A stretch of 64,000 bases of DNA from Adiantum capillus-veneris (taxonomy: Eukaryota; Streptophyta; Polypodiopsida; Polypodiales; Pteridaceae): positions 58,950,268 through 59,014,267 of the forward strand of contig CM043944.1 in NCBI GenBank assembly GCA_014529385.2. Reading direction: 5' to 3'. The first letter of the stretch is position 1. Each line of letters begins with the position of its first letter. The translations under genes and the position numbers were made by a program. Below, in pieces: positions 35,396 to 45,700 of this stretch. The notes beneath the pieces are model-generated. The model was not told where the DNA came from and ran no database searches. It worked only from the letters and a program-made list of their open reading frames with translations.

Positions 35396-37145
35396 TGTGA
35401 TATATGCAAAAACATGCCACGGTTGTAATTATGTACATACCTTACGGGGGAGGTGAGACCCTAGACATGGCACTATGGCATATTTTCTCTCAATAAAATA
35501 TTCCTAAATTTTTTTAGAGATGTATAAATGTCAAGTGTTTCAAAGTGGCACTCTCATTTTCACTTAGAAAGTTCAATGTGGGCGATCTTGACAAAAAATA
35601 ACAAGTTTCTTGCATGGTCATAAAAGATGTATCCAAAGTGCTTTCCAAGAAAAAAAATAAGGTTCAACATGTAATTTGAGCTCAACTAAAACTTCCCACA
35701 AATTTAGGGATTTTTCCTAGCTCATTTGAGCTTTTTACGGACAAACAAGGGCATTTTTGGGATAAAAAGACCAAAAATGGAATAAGATGATTAAAAAAGC
35801 CCAAAATTAGCACAAAATAGCTCAAATTTCCACATTAACAATGGCCCATCCTTGCTCAAGCTGAGGATGATTTTATAGAGCCAAAAATGAGCTCTTTTGG
35901 AAATCTAATGAAGGCAATACAACCATTGCAAGGGAAGGTGTTGGTGCAGTCCCTATTGTTTCCACCCTATGTTCGAAGCTGTGAGGCCACCAATTAGGGT
36001 TTCCCCTCTTCAATTAATCTTTTGGGATTTTCTAATGAAGTTTTGAGTATTTCATGAAATGGTCACAATGAAGAACTGAAGTGTTAATTTAGGCGTTTTA
36101 ACAAGGAGAACAACATTGTATCTGTGCAATTGGGAGAGAGGCTACACCAAATCTTTTCACACGAAAGAGTTCTGATTTGATCTTGGTTCTTTTTTAGAGT
36201 GATGAATTTGCGGCTAGAGTTTTGTCTTTTTGAGGGTGTTTTTAGATTCAAAGGCTCTATAATTCACTTGATTTTCCTCCGAATCCTCACAGTTAGAGGC
36301 CCAACACTTTCCTAGCTGCATTGCGCACTTCTCGACAACACTGGACATTTGACCATCCATCGACTTATTATAGTGCATCCTATTTGATCAATTGATTTCA
36401 AGATCAATCCTTTTGGGTGTCTACAAAGCATTTATTCAACAACGTTGTGCGCATCTGTTGATATGATAGAGGGAAAAAACCCACACCATACTCACTGATC
36501 CTCTTCCACGCAAGATTCCATGGCTCTCATGTTACCATCGACATAGAACTGCCTGTAAAACAGATAGCTTTTGCAAGAACAAACTGTATTTCCTCTCAAG
36601 AGCAATTGACTGAAAGCACTCTTTAAGACTTACTTTCCTTACTCTAGACATTTCAAAATGGTACTAAGGCGACCCATCTTGAGTACTAAGTCTCTATGTG
36701 TGTAGCGACCTCCATGGAGGGTGCATCATTATATTGTCTGTCTTAAGTAGAGGCAAAAATCACATTAATACTCTCAAGTCATATTGCTTGGAGTCAGTAT
36801 TCTAGGTTGCTTTGCATCGACTAAACCACCCAAAAACTCCCTCGAGTGTTCGTGGAATTCTCATGGCTTATTCCATTATATCTACCTCCATTTTCCCTAT
36901 TACTTGTTCCATTCCTTGACCCAAGGAAGTGCTTCCTAATACAAGGTGCACATCCTAAATTTTCTTTGCCACATAACTTCCAACACCAATCTACAAATGA
37001 TCTAAAATTCTTTGAAAATTTCTACTCAGGCCTTGGCACTTTACATCATTCGCCCACCAATGGATGGGCGACTAGAACCAACTTCATTGATGTTTTGGGA
37101 GCAAGCACTACCATCCATGATAACTTCACAAGTCACCTATGTATA
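35396..37145 (+). other. Intergenic or decayed repeat sequence, no supported gene
   Basis: This is AT-rich sequence without a recognisable domain. A purine run ACGGGGGAGGTGAGACCC at about 35443-35460 could be the purine tract of the preceding chromovirus fragment, with LTR debris after it, but no matching LTR was found. An open frame at 36846-37199 has no family resemblance and is crossed by the insertion point at 37151. Confidence 0.4.
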
Positions 37146-37150
37146 CGTAC
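37146..37150 (+). repeat. Target site duplication CGTAC, left copy
   Basis: CGTAC directly precedes TGTCAT at 37151 and is repeated directly after the second LTR at 44951-44955. A perfect 5-bp duplication marks the insertion site and proves that the LTR pair is one insertion. Confidence 0.9.
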
Positions 37151-38971
37151 TGTCATAAAAATTAATATCTATCCAACCCAAATGATTTTCTCATATTAAA
37201 CTGATCACTTAATGTGGGAGAATACACGGGAACAAGGGTTAAGATATAGACATGTGCTTATAGATCTATCTCAACACGGGGCCAATGGTTAAGGGGCCCA
37301 AATGAGAGATGGTCTATCAAAGAGCAAGGCTAACCAATGGAGCATAAGACCTTAGGGTTAGCTTCATTGAAGACCTCCAATAATGTGTGTAAAAGTCCTT
37401 TGACCTTAGGCAAGCTAGGGCTGAGCTTGAGGTGGGAACCCGGCCTAAGCTCGAGGTGCTTGTCCTGCTTGAGGTGCTTGTCGTGCTTGAGGTGCTTGAC
37501 ATGCTTGAGGTGCTTGATTAAGATGCTTGAGGTGCTTGACTGGCTCCATGCTTGAGGTGCTTGACTTGCTACATGATTAAGGTGCTTGAGGTGCCTTGAG
37601 ATGCTTGTGGGAACACCCCCTAGTTCAAGTGCTTTGTCATGCTTGATGACTAAGGGGCTTGCTCATCCAAAGTCAAAAAGATCCCTACAAGGAGGGGGGC
37701 GAGCCTACAAAGGGGGGGGATGAGAGAGAACACACACACACACACACACACTCACAAGGGAAAGCCCAGCTTGAAGAGGCAGCAAGGACACTTGTCAAGT
37801 TCCTCCTCATGTTGCCCTCATGGTGTGCCTGAAGCCTATTGGTTGGCCACCCAAGGGGTCAAATGATAATTTAGGATATTTAATTAATTGATTTTTCATT
37901 TATCAAGTCCTCTCTCTCAAAGGGGAAAGGGGGACACTTGTCCCAAGGCTACCCCTGTTGCTTGTAATGGCTCCTGCTTGTGATTGGCTAGGCCTGAAGG
38001 GGTCCAATGAGCTTCAAGCATGAGCTACAAGGGGGGGTCGACCCAAGCAAGCTAGGGGGTTGCTTAGGGGGTATACTCACCCACACACACTCACAAACAC
38101 TCTCATTGTGTGCTATGCAAAGTGCAAGAGCTCCATCTCCTTCTCAAAGCTCCTTGAGAAGTTGAGAGCCTACACCAACTCTCTTGGCTATGGAATGCAA
38201 ATCCAACCAAGAGCTATGCTTCAATGCTTAAGCTTTCCATCTTCTTCTTCTCCATTACTATGCTATTATGTATGCTAGCAACAAGAGTATGATAAGTGAG
38301 GAACTAATTCTTTCTCTTATGAAATGTTTCTTCTTCCTCCTCCCTACCCTCATTCCCTGCTAGCTCTCTCCACCTTCGAAGGTGTTTGAGGTCTTGGGAT
38401 TGAGGCTTGGGATAGTTAATGCTTTCTACAAGTGCATGTTATGCTTATTGCAAGTAGATTAATTACTTAATGCAAGTAGATTAATTGTATTGCAAGGTAG
38501 ATTAATTATTGCTTTAAGCACAAGTTGATGCATAAAAGTATACATCTTCATGCACTCAAATGATTTAGGGAACACAAAGATTAATGATGTTCACAAGTTC
38601 TTGATTGTTTTCAAGCTAAGATTGATTGTTGAAATTATGCAAAAGCTTGGTGTGTGAACCTTCCATCTCCATATTGCCAAGGAGGTCTCAAGGAACACAA
38701 AGATTGTATTGTACCACGTCTCTCTTAATGAGAGAATCTATAATACAAATGCCTTTTGGAGGGGGGACCGGCTCCACATAAATCCGGTCCTCAACTGTTG
38801 TCATATTCTCTACACTCTCTCTCTTGTAAAAGTATTGTTCATGCCTAGTTAATTAAGTGTTATGATAGAGTTGCTACTACCAATTAAGTTCACCCTCTAT
38901 GCTCTCAAAATTGCTCACTCTAATTCTCTTAATTCCGCTATTCTCTAAGTTCATAGGCCATTCCCATTACA
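37151..38971 (+). repeat. Left LTR (1821 bp)
   Basis: It starts TGTCAT and ends ATTACA, followed at once by the primer site. It contains a TGCTTGAGG-type minisatellite, a CA run at about 37729-37752 and AATAC/CTCTC-rich sequence near the end. It retains 12 bp near 38541-38552 that the right LTR lacks. Confidence 0.95.
37436..37605 (+). repeat. Minisatellite of TGCTTGAGG-type units in left LTR
   Basis: Imperfect tandem units of about 15-27 bp, built on GCTTGAGGTGCTTG, occur some nine times. The right LTR has the same array at about 43427-43596. Confidence 0.85.
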
Positions 38972-38972
38972 T

Positions 38973-38984
38973 TGGTATCAGAGC
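38973..38984 (+). other. Primer-binding site, tRNA-iMet type
   Basis: TGGTATCAGAGC lies one base after the left LTR. It is the usual plant primer site, complementary to the 3' end of initiator methionine tRNA, and would start minus-strand DNA synthesis. Confidence 0.9.
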
Positions 38985-39385
38985 ATTTGGTTTCTATTTT
39001 CTTGCTTAAGAAGAGGGGTCCTTAAGTAGCCTATAAATGGTTGATGTTGTTAATTATAATAGGGTAAGTGGAACTGGGATCTAATATCGGTTTTGTTAAG
39101 CCCACTATGTGGGGGATGGTGCACACCTCGGGAGATTTGGACCTAATAATGGAGTCTTTTTAGACTTGCCTACGGCTTTACCATTATTGAGCCATAAGAA
39201 GTCCGAAAGGAGCTAGCCCTTGGCAATTCTGCTATGTTAGACCTACTCCTCTACTCTCTATAATTAACCACTTTGAGCAGTGGGTGTAGATACTTAAGAG
39301 CCGATTTTCAAAGGCTAAGAGGATTGGCAACTAAGGTTTTGAATTGCCAAAGCATACACTAAGTACATACATAAAGTCTGTTAAC
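38985..39385 (+). other. 5' leader of the 37-45 kb element
   Basis: This is about 400 bases between the primer site and the first Gag ATG. It should hold packaging and dimerisation signals in such elements, but I recognise no specific motif. Confidence 0.4.
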
Positions 39386-40603
39386 ATGGCTGACAATAAT
39401 CAAGAGAGTAGAATGAACATTGATAACTTTGATTTTGCACATGAAAGTGCTAATGATGATGCTCCCATGTTTATCAAATGTCTTGTTTCGAAGCTGCAAC
39501 AAGCTATGGGAAACCCATTCCTACAAGGTGAAGTTTTCCAACAACTTCATAGTTATGGGATTCTCCAAACTCCCCCAAAAGAGAGAGCACCTGAGAAGTC
39601 TCTTCATGAGATTTCCAAGAGAGGGCTCTCTACGGTGAGAGAAGAGGAGAACCCATACGAAGTGCTTAAATGTTTACTAGCGGGCTTACCTCCATCCAAG
39701 AAGAAAGATAAAGTCTCTAGTTTAGATCCTTCACCAAGAGGAGGAGAAGGAAGTGAGTCTTCCAATACTTCCAAAGATATGGCTCCAAGAAGACGGCAGC
39801 CTCAACGATCTCCAACTTCCCCCAAGAGGGAAAGATCACTGCAAAGTCCTCCTCCTTGTTATCACAAAAGGGAAGAGAGGTACCAAATAAAGGAAAAGGA
39901 GAGAAAGAGGTCACCCTCTTCTCCATCTTCATCAACTTCCTCATATTCCAATGAAGGTAGCGGCTCTTCTCTCAAAGAGCCCAAGAGGAAAGGCCATCGC
40001 AAGTTCTATCCTGTATGCAGAAGGTCCAAGAAGCTAAAGAAGTTCAAAGAGGGAGGGAAGAACACCACTTTCCTTGCCTATGCTGGCACCTTTGGTGCTA
40101 TGGACAAGGTCTTGGCCTTCATCCAACAGCTTGATGCGGCCTTTGGTGATGAGGGCTTCATAGAGTCCTCTAAACTGCGTCAAGTATCTAAGCATTACCA
40201 AAGTTCCGCTCGACAATGGTGGGATAGCCTACAAGCCCAAAGAAAAGCTCCAAAGACATGGAAGGCTTTAAGAGCCTCCATCATAAAACAGTTTCTGGCA
40301 AGCAACGCTCAAGAAAATGTCCTCACAGAATGGCAAAACTTGAAACTCTCTCCCTACGAGTCTATCCAAAAGTATGTAGATAAGTTTTGGGATTTATTTC
40401 TCAAAGCCACTATCTACAAAAAGATAGACTTTGGGGAGCAAGAATTAAATGAGCCTAGAGGGAGGACTAATGCTCAAACTTCCTCCAAAGGCAACTCTAG
40501 CAACACCGATAACAAAGTTAAGGAGAAAGGAGTCTATAAAGGTAAGAATAAACTCTCTGCAATAGAGCTAGAGTGTTATCGTAAGGATAACAAATTCTAC
40601 TAG
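39386..40603 (+). CDS. Gag protein of the young Ty3-type element
   Basis: The open frame reaches back to 39344, but the first ATG is at 39386, giving about 405 residues. The N-terminal third is acidic. A basic, Ser/Pro/Arg-rich stretch follows (about 39780-40060), and then the retrotransposon Gag domain, from AFIQQLDAAFG near 40117 through SARQWWDSL and KLSPYESIQKYVDKFWDLF near 40400. It would form the particle shell in the cytoplasm. The frame ends at TAG 40601-40603, inside what should be the zinc knuckle. The sequence beyond the stop reads CGQQGHVYRAC, so only the first Cys and the stop position spoil an otherwise good knuckle. Gag may still be made, without its RNA-binding tail. Confidence 0.7.
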   Translation: MADNNQESRMNIDNFDFAHESANDDAPMFIKCLVSKLQQAMGNPFLQGEVFQQLHSYGILQTPPKERAPEKSLHEISKRGLSTVREEENPYEVLKCLLAGLPPSKKKDKVSSLDPSPRGGEGSESSNTSKDMAPRRRQPQRSPTSPKRERSLQSPPPCYHKREERYQIKEKERKRSPSSPSSSTSSYSNEGSGSSLKEPKRKGHRKFYPVCRRSKKLKKFKEGGKNTTFLAYAGTFGAMDKVLAFIQQLDAAFGDEGFIESSKLRQVSKHYQSSARQWWDSLQAQRKAPKTWKALRASIIKQFLASNAQENVLTEWQNLKLSPYESIQKYVDKFWDLFLKATIYKKIDFGEQELNEPRGRTNAQTSSKGNSSNTDNKVKEKGVYKGKNKLSAIELECYRKDNKFY

Positions 40604-40670
40604 TGTGGACAACAAGGGCATGTCTATCGTGCTTGTCCCCAAAGAAATGCACGCAACGAGCCACCTTGAG
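40604..40670 (+). pseudogene. Zinc knuckle remainder after the Gag stop
   Basis: In the same frame after the TAG the sequence reads C-G-Q-Q-G-H-V-Y-R-A-C, then a second stop at about 40668. The first Cys of a CX2CX4HX4C knuckle appears to have become Phe (TTC). Read-through would give a defective knuckle. Confidence 0.6.
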
Positions 40671-40808
40671 TTTCTATGTTGGAAACTCCGAAAGAGGATG
40701 CTTATAGAAAAAGGCTTTTGTTTTTCCTATGCTAGAAGATATGTACATACATGTTTATGAGTCGGGTAGTATCCTATCCCTTGTAAATATGCATGCTTTC
40801 ACAAGTTA

Positions 40809-41990
40809 ATGAAAATTTATATTTTCATATATATGATTTGTGTTAGAAAGTCTATAAATGATTCAACCTATAAAAATATTATTAAATTAAAAAAAAACGG
40901 GAATCAAGGGGAATTAGAATTGTCTAAATTCCTAAATGGATTCCAAAATGTTTTTAATGATGATACCCCCATGATCTATCTCCACAATGAGGGGACAATG
41001 GCCATACAATGGAGCTTTTACCATGAAGCTCACTACCTAATAAGCCTCCTTATTGATCTTTACAAGATCCACAAGAGGAGTTCGAAAAGGCAATAACATG
41101 GACTGGTAAGTTTCGAGAGAGATTCAATAATTAGGTCACATTATCTCTAAAGGTGGTATTTCTATGGATCCACAAAAAGTAGAGGTAATAAAAGATGGCC
41201 TAATCCAAGGAATCTACATGAGTTGCAAAGCTCTAAGGGTATGAGTGCATACTAGAGATGCTTCATAAGAAAAATCCATGCTTATAGCAGGTCCAATACA
41301 TGACTTAACAAAAAAGAACGTTAAGTATACATGGACCGCAAAGAGAGAAAAATATTTCTAAAAAGTTTAAAGAGAAACTTATTTCTCAACTTATGGGATC
41401 TCTCAAAGCTATTTGAGGTCCAATGTAATGCCTGGATGATTGCCTTTGAGCAAAACTTTGCTTCAAGAAGGGAATACCATAGCATACGAGATTCAAAGAC
41501 TCAACTCCAATGAGCGAATGTTGGTCATATACAAAAGGACCTATGAGCTGTTTTAAATGCTCTAGACACATGGAAGTACTTCTTGCGGACTCCATTCATG
41601 ATGCAAACCAAGCTCTCGGACAATCAAATGAGGTAGGAAAATTTCTTTTTGCAATTTAAATTCTACTTTGCTCACATTGCTGGCAAGCACAATCATGTAG
41701 CCGATGCACTTTCCCAATGGCCAAGGGTAGATAGGATATCAATAGCAACTTACAATGAGCTATGTTTTATAATAGTTAAATATGCTTCTAACCCAGGCTT
41801 TAGGGATATGATAATAGCCTTAAAAATGGAAGAAAAAGAACCACTCACGTAAAAGGATGGTTATCTTCCATACCTCAATAGGCTATATCTTCCTTACTTC
41901 CCATGCTCCTTCCATATGCGGGGCAAAGAGAAATTCGAATTTACTCTGCTAGGAGTAAAAGCATACTTGTATTGGCTTACCAAGAAACAA
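40809..41990 (+). pseudogene. Scattered pol relics (RT, RNase H, integrase start)
   Basis: Pieces are recognisable in element order: ELSKFLNGFQNVFNDDTP near 40915-40970 (start of RT); GHIISKGGISMDPQKVEV near 41137-41190 (RT thumb); QEGNTIAYEIQRLNSNERM near 41465-41525 (RNase H); and AHIAGKHNHVADALSQWPR near 41672-41730 (end of RNase H). The integrase-proximal stretch KDGYLPYLNRLYLP is near 41850-41890. Large parts between them are missing and stops abound. None can be functional. Confidence 0.65.
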
Positions 41991-43126
41991 TAACATACAA
42001 GAGAATGTTTCAAAATGTATGGTATACCAAAAGATGAAGTATGAAAAAAGGACCATGGCTTGCCAACATCCAATTGTGTCGAATAGAAATCCTACTATGA
42101 CCACTAATTTTAGTCTCTATCAGAATTAGAGTAATCCTCTTATGTCGGCCTACTATTCCAACGGATGGCCAAAAGCAAAGTTACAAAACTAATGATCCTT
42201 GATCTACTAAAAGCTTGTGATTCAAAGTAGATCAATGCTCAAAATGAGAGAAGTACTTATCTTAACAACAGTATGTCTCTAATAACGTGAACATACTTCT
42301 AAGGAGAAACTACCTTTCGAGGCTAAAGACGGAAGATCCAAAAGTCCCTTGTAGCTTAAGATACATGGGAAGATCTTCATTGCAAAGGAGTATAGCCAAG
42401 ATAAAAAAGAATCTTTTTACAAGATTAAACAGGCTATATCCATTTATTAGCTAGGCAAAAGAGGCTCCTGCCGTTAGGCACAAAAGAGCCTTATCCTTTT
42501 TTCTTTTTTTTTAAAAGGTTGGGTCTTACTAAACTTTCCCAAGGCTTATCTAAGGAAAATTACACACAAATGAAGACCCGCCATAGATCGAGGATGAAGC
42601 AGAGGAGCTCCAACCCAAGTTCATCCTTCAACAAGAAGACAAGGTATTAAGAAATGGTAAGATTACTGACAGTATCTTATTTAATTATCCTTTCAAAGAT
42701 GCTAAATGCATGCAAAGAACATGGCTTAAGGATAATATGAACCTTGTTAATGATTCTTACAATGACACAAAAGAGTAAGCAAATGTAAAAGAAATGCATT
42801 TTAAATGATCAATGTTTTTGTCTTATAAGACTCTCTTTTTATGTTTTGTGCACAAATTTTAAAGTATGCATACTTAGGATCATGTTTGTGGTGACTACGT
42901 CTCCCAAACACCAAGTAGAACTTGTCACTCTACTTTGGAAGTATGATATGGACTAAAAAGAGCAGACATCCTTGCGGCAGACAATGTCTCTCAAGCACCA
43001 AGTGGGTTAGTCATCCACTCTGGAATGATGTCGTAGGGTAAAAATGGATCCTCTATCCGCTAAGACCAATGGACTAATGGGTGAGACTTTACCATCTCTA
43101 CCTCATAGTCGAGGACGACTATGATT
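41991..43126 (+). other. Degenerate internal 3' region of the young element
   Basis: Weak integrase-like phrases (MYGIPKDEV, then DHGLPTSN near 42015-42070) are followed by sequence with no recognisable frame. The remainder up to the purine tract looks untranslated. Confidence 0.35.
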
Positions 43127-43141
43127 TCAAGAGAGAGGTAA
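43127..43141 (+). other. Polypurine tract of the young element
   Basis: The purine-rich run AAGAGAGAGGTAA lies directly before the TGTCAT start of the right LTR, the expected plus-strand primer position. Confidence 0.6.
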
Positions 43142-44950
43142 TGTCATAAAAATTAATATCTATCCAACCCAAATGATTTTCTCATATTAAACTGATCACT
43201 TAATGTGGGAGAATACACGGGAACAAGGGTTAAGATATAGACATGTGCTTATAGATCTATCTCAACACGGGGCCAATGGTTAAGGGGCCCAAATGAGAGA
43301 TGGTCTATAAAAGAGCAAGGCTAACCAATGGAGCATAAGACCTTAGGGTTAGCTTCATTGAAGACCTCCAATAATGTGTGTAAAAGTACTTTGACCTTAG
43401 GCAAGCTAGGGATGAGCTTGAGGTGGGAACCCGGCCTAAGCTCGAGGTGCTTGTCCTGCTTGAGGTGCTTGTCGTGCTTGAGGTGCTTGACATGCTTGAG
43501 GTGCTTGATTAAGATGCTTGAGGTGCTTGACTGGCTCCATGCTTGAGGTGCTTGACTTGCTACATGATTAAGGTGCTTGAGGTGCCTTGAGATGCTTGTG
43601 GGAACACCCCCTAGTTCAAGTGCTTTGTCATGCTTGATGACTAAGGGGCTTGCTCATCCAAAGTCAAAAAGATCCCTACAAGGAGGGGGGCGAGCCTACA
43701 AAGGGGGGGGATGAGAGAGAACACACACACACACACACACACTCACAAGGGAAAGCCCAGCTTGAAGAGGCAGCAAGGACACTTGTCAAGTTCCTCCTCA
43801 TGTTGCCCTCATGGTGTGCCTGAAGCCTATTGGTTGGCCACCCAAGGGGTCGAATGATAATTTAGGATATTTAATTAATTGATTTTGCATTTATCAAGTC
43901 CTCTCTCTCAAAGGGGAAAGGGGGACACTTGTCCCAAGGCTACCCCTGTTGCTTGTAATGGCTCCTGCTTGTGATTGGCTAGGCCTGAAGGGGTCCAATG
44001 AGCTTCAAGCATGAGCTACAAGGGGGGGTCGACCCAAGCAAGCTAGGGGGTTGCTTAGGGGGTATACTCACCCACACACACTCACAAACACTCTCATTGT
44101 GTGCTATGCAAAGTGCAAGAGCTCCATCTCCTTCTCAAAGCTCCTTGAGAAGTTGAGAGCCTACACCAACTCTCTTGGCTATGGAATGCAAATCCAACCA
44201 AGAGCTATGCTTCAATGCTTAAGCTTTCCATCTTCTTCTTCTCCATTACTATGCTATTATGTATGCTAGCAACAAGAGTATGATAAGTGAGGAACTAATT
44301 CTTTCTCTTATGAAATGTTTCTTCTTCCTCCTCCCTACCCTCATTCCCTGCTAGCTCTCTCCACCTTCGAAGGTGTTTGAGGTCTTGGGATTGAGGCTTG
44401 GGATAGTTAATGCTTTCTACAAGTGCATGTTATGCTTATTGCAAGTAGATTAATTACTTAATGCAAGTAGATTAATTGTATTGCAAGGTAGATTAATTAT
44501 TGCTTTAAGCACAAGTTGATGCATAAAAGTGCACTCAAATGATTTAGGGAACACAAAGATTAATGATGTTCACAAGTTCTTGATTGTTTTCAAGCTAAGA
44601 TTGATTGTTGAAATTATGCAAAAGCTTGGTGTGTGAACCTTCCATCTCCATATTGCCAAGGAGGTCTCAAGGAACACAAAGATTGTATTGTACCACGTCT
44701 CTCTTAATGAGAGAATCTATAATACAAATGCCTTTTGGAGGGGGGACCGGCTCCACATAAATCCGGTCCTCAACTGTTGTCATATTCTCTACACTCTCTC
44801 TCTTGTAAAAGTATTGTTCATGCCTAGTTAATTAAGTGTTATGATAGAGTTGCTACTACCAATTAAGTTCACCCTCTATGCTCTCAAAATTGCTCACTCT
44901 AATTCTCTTAATTCCGCTATTCTCTAAGTTCATAAGCCATTCCCATTACA
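43142..44950 (+). repeat. Right LTR (1809 bp)
   Basis: It matches 37151-38971 except for six substitutions and loss of ATACATCTTCAT near 44531. It ends ATTACA, followed by the CGTAC duplication. The minisatellite and CA run are identical in length to the left LTR. Confidence 0.95.
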
Positions 44951-44955
44951 CGTAC
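44951..44955 (+). repeat. Target site duplication CGTAC, right copy
   Basis: Perfect match to 37146-37150. Confidence 0.9.
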
Positions 44956-45055
44956 AATCACAAAAATGTTAGGTTCTTATAATATTGAAATCAATTAAGC
45001 ATTTAGATAATAAGATACAATGATATGCATGCAAAAAAGAAACAAAAAATAGTAT

Positions 45056-45700
45056 GAAATCGATGTAGTGATGAGGAGAATTCTAACAATAGAAATGAGC
45101 CGCAAGCACTTGCACCACCTAAACCCATTGCGAAGATGTTTCCTACACAAACCTATTTCCAAGTAGATAGACACCAAGGGAGGTAACTAATCATAAAATA
45201 AAAGTACGTTGTTGAAGTGATGAGGAGCACTCCGTTCCAACAATAGAAATGTGCCTCAAGCTGCCTCACCTAAAACCTCCACGAGGATGCTCCCTATCCA
45301 AAGCTGTTTCCAAGCAGATAGACACCCAAAGGAGGTAGCTCATCGTCAAACATAAGTACGCTAGTTTCGAGATGCCGGTGTGGTGATGAGGAGACATCAA
45401 TTTAAACAATAGAAATGAGCCCCAAATACTTGCACCAACATACCCTCTATAAGGATGCTTGCTACCCAAACCTGTTTCTAGGCAAATATCAGTAGGAGGA
45501 GATAACTAATCGTAAAATACAAGTACGCTAGTGTAGTGACGAGGAGCGCTCCATTCCAACAATATAACTGAGCCCCATGCACTTGCACCACCTAAACCCT
45601 CCACATGGATGCTCCCTACCCAAACTTGTTTCCAAGAAGAAAGATAGCCAGGGGAGGTAACTATCGTGGATGCTCTTATTGAAAAAAAAGTACGTGAAAA
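45056..45700 (+). repeat. Four-copy tandem repeat, period about 155-163 bp
   Basis: Units start at about 45062, 45217, 45380 and 45536 with GTGATGAGGAG or a close variant. Each contains CAACAATAGAAATGAGCC, then a CACCTAAACCCTCCAC-like block, CCCAAACCTGTTTCCAAG and GGAGGTAACTAATCGT. They are diverged, and the last is cut short near 45690. No coding sense is apparent. It lies just right of the young insertion. Confidence 0.8.

Larger units (their letters stand above)
37151..44950 (+). mobile_element. Complete Ty3-type LTR insertion with open gag but ruined pol
   Basis: Two LTRs of about 1.8 kb flank a 4.2-kb internal region and the whole is bounded by CGTAC duplications. A tRNA-iMet type primer site follows the left LTR and a purine tract precedes the right one. 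Gag is open, while pol is reduced to scattered relics. The LTRs differ by six substitutions and one 12-bp indel as counted by eye, so the insertion is recent. A young copy with long-dead pol implies mobilisation by enzymes made elsewhere, that is, a non-autonomous element. Assignment to Ty3 rests on the gag domain and on pol phrases in the order RT, RNase H, integrase. Confidence 0.9.

Noticed and set aside
36846-37199. 117-codon open frame left of the young insertion
   Set aside because: It runs into the LTR at 37151 and shows no known family or codon pattern.
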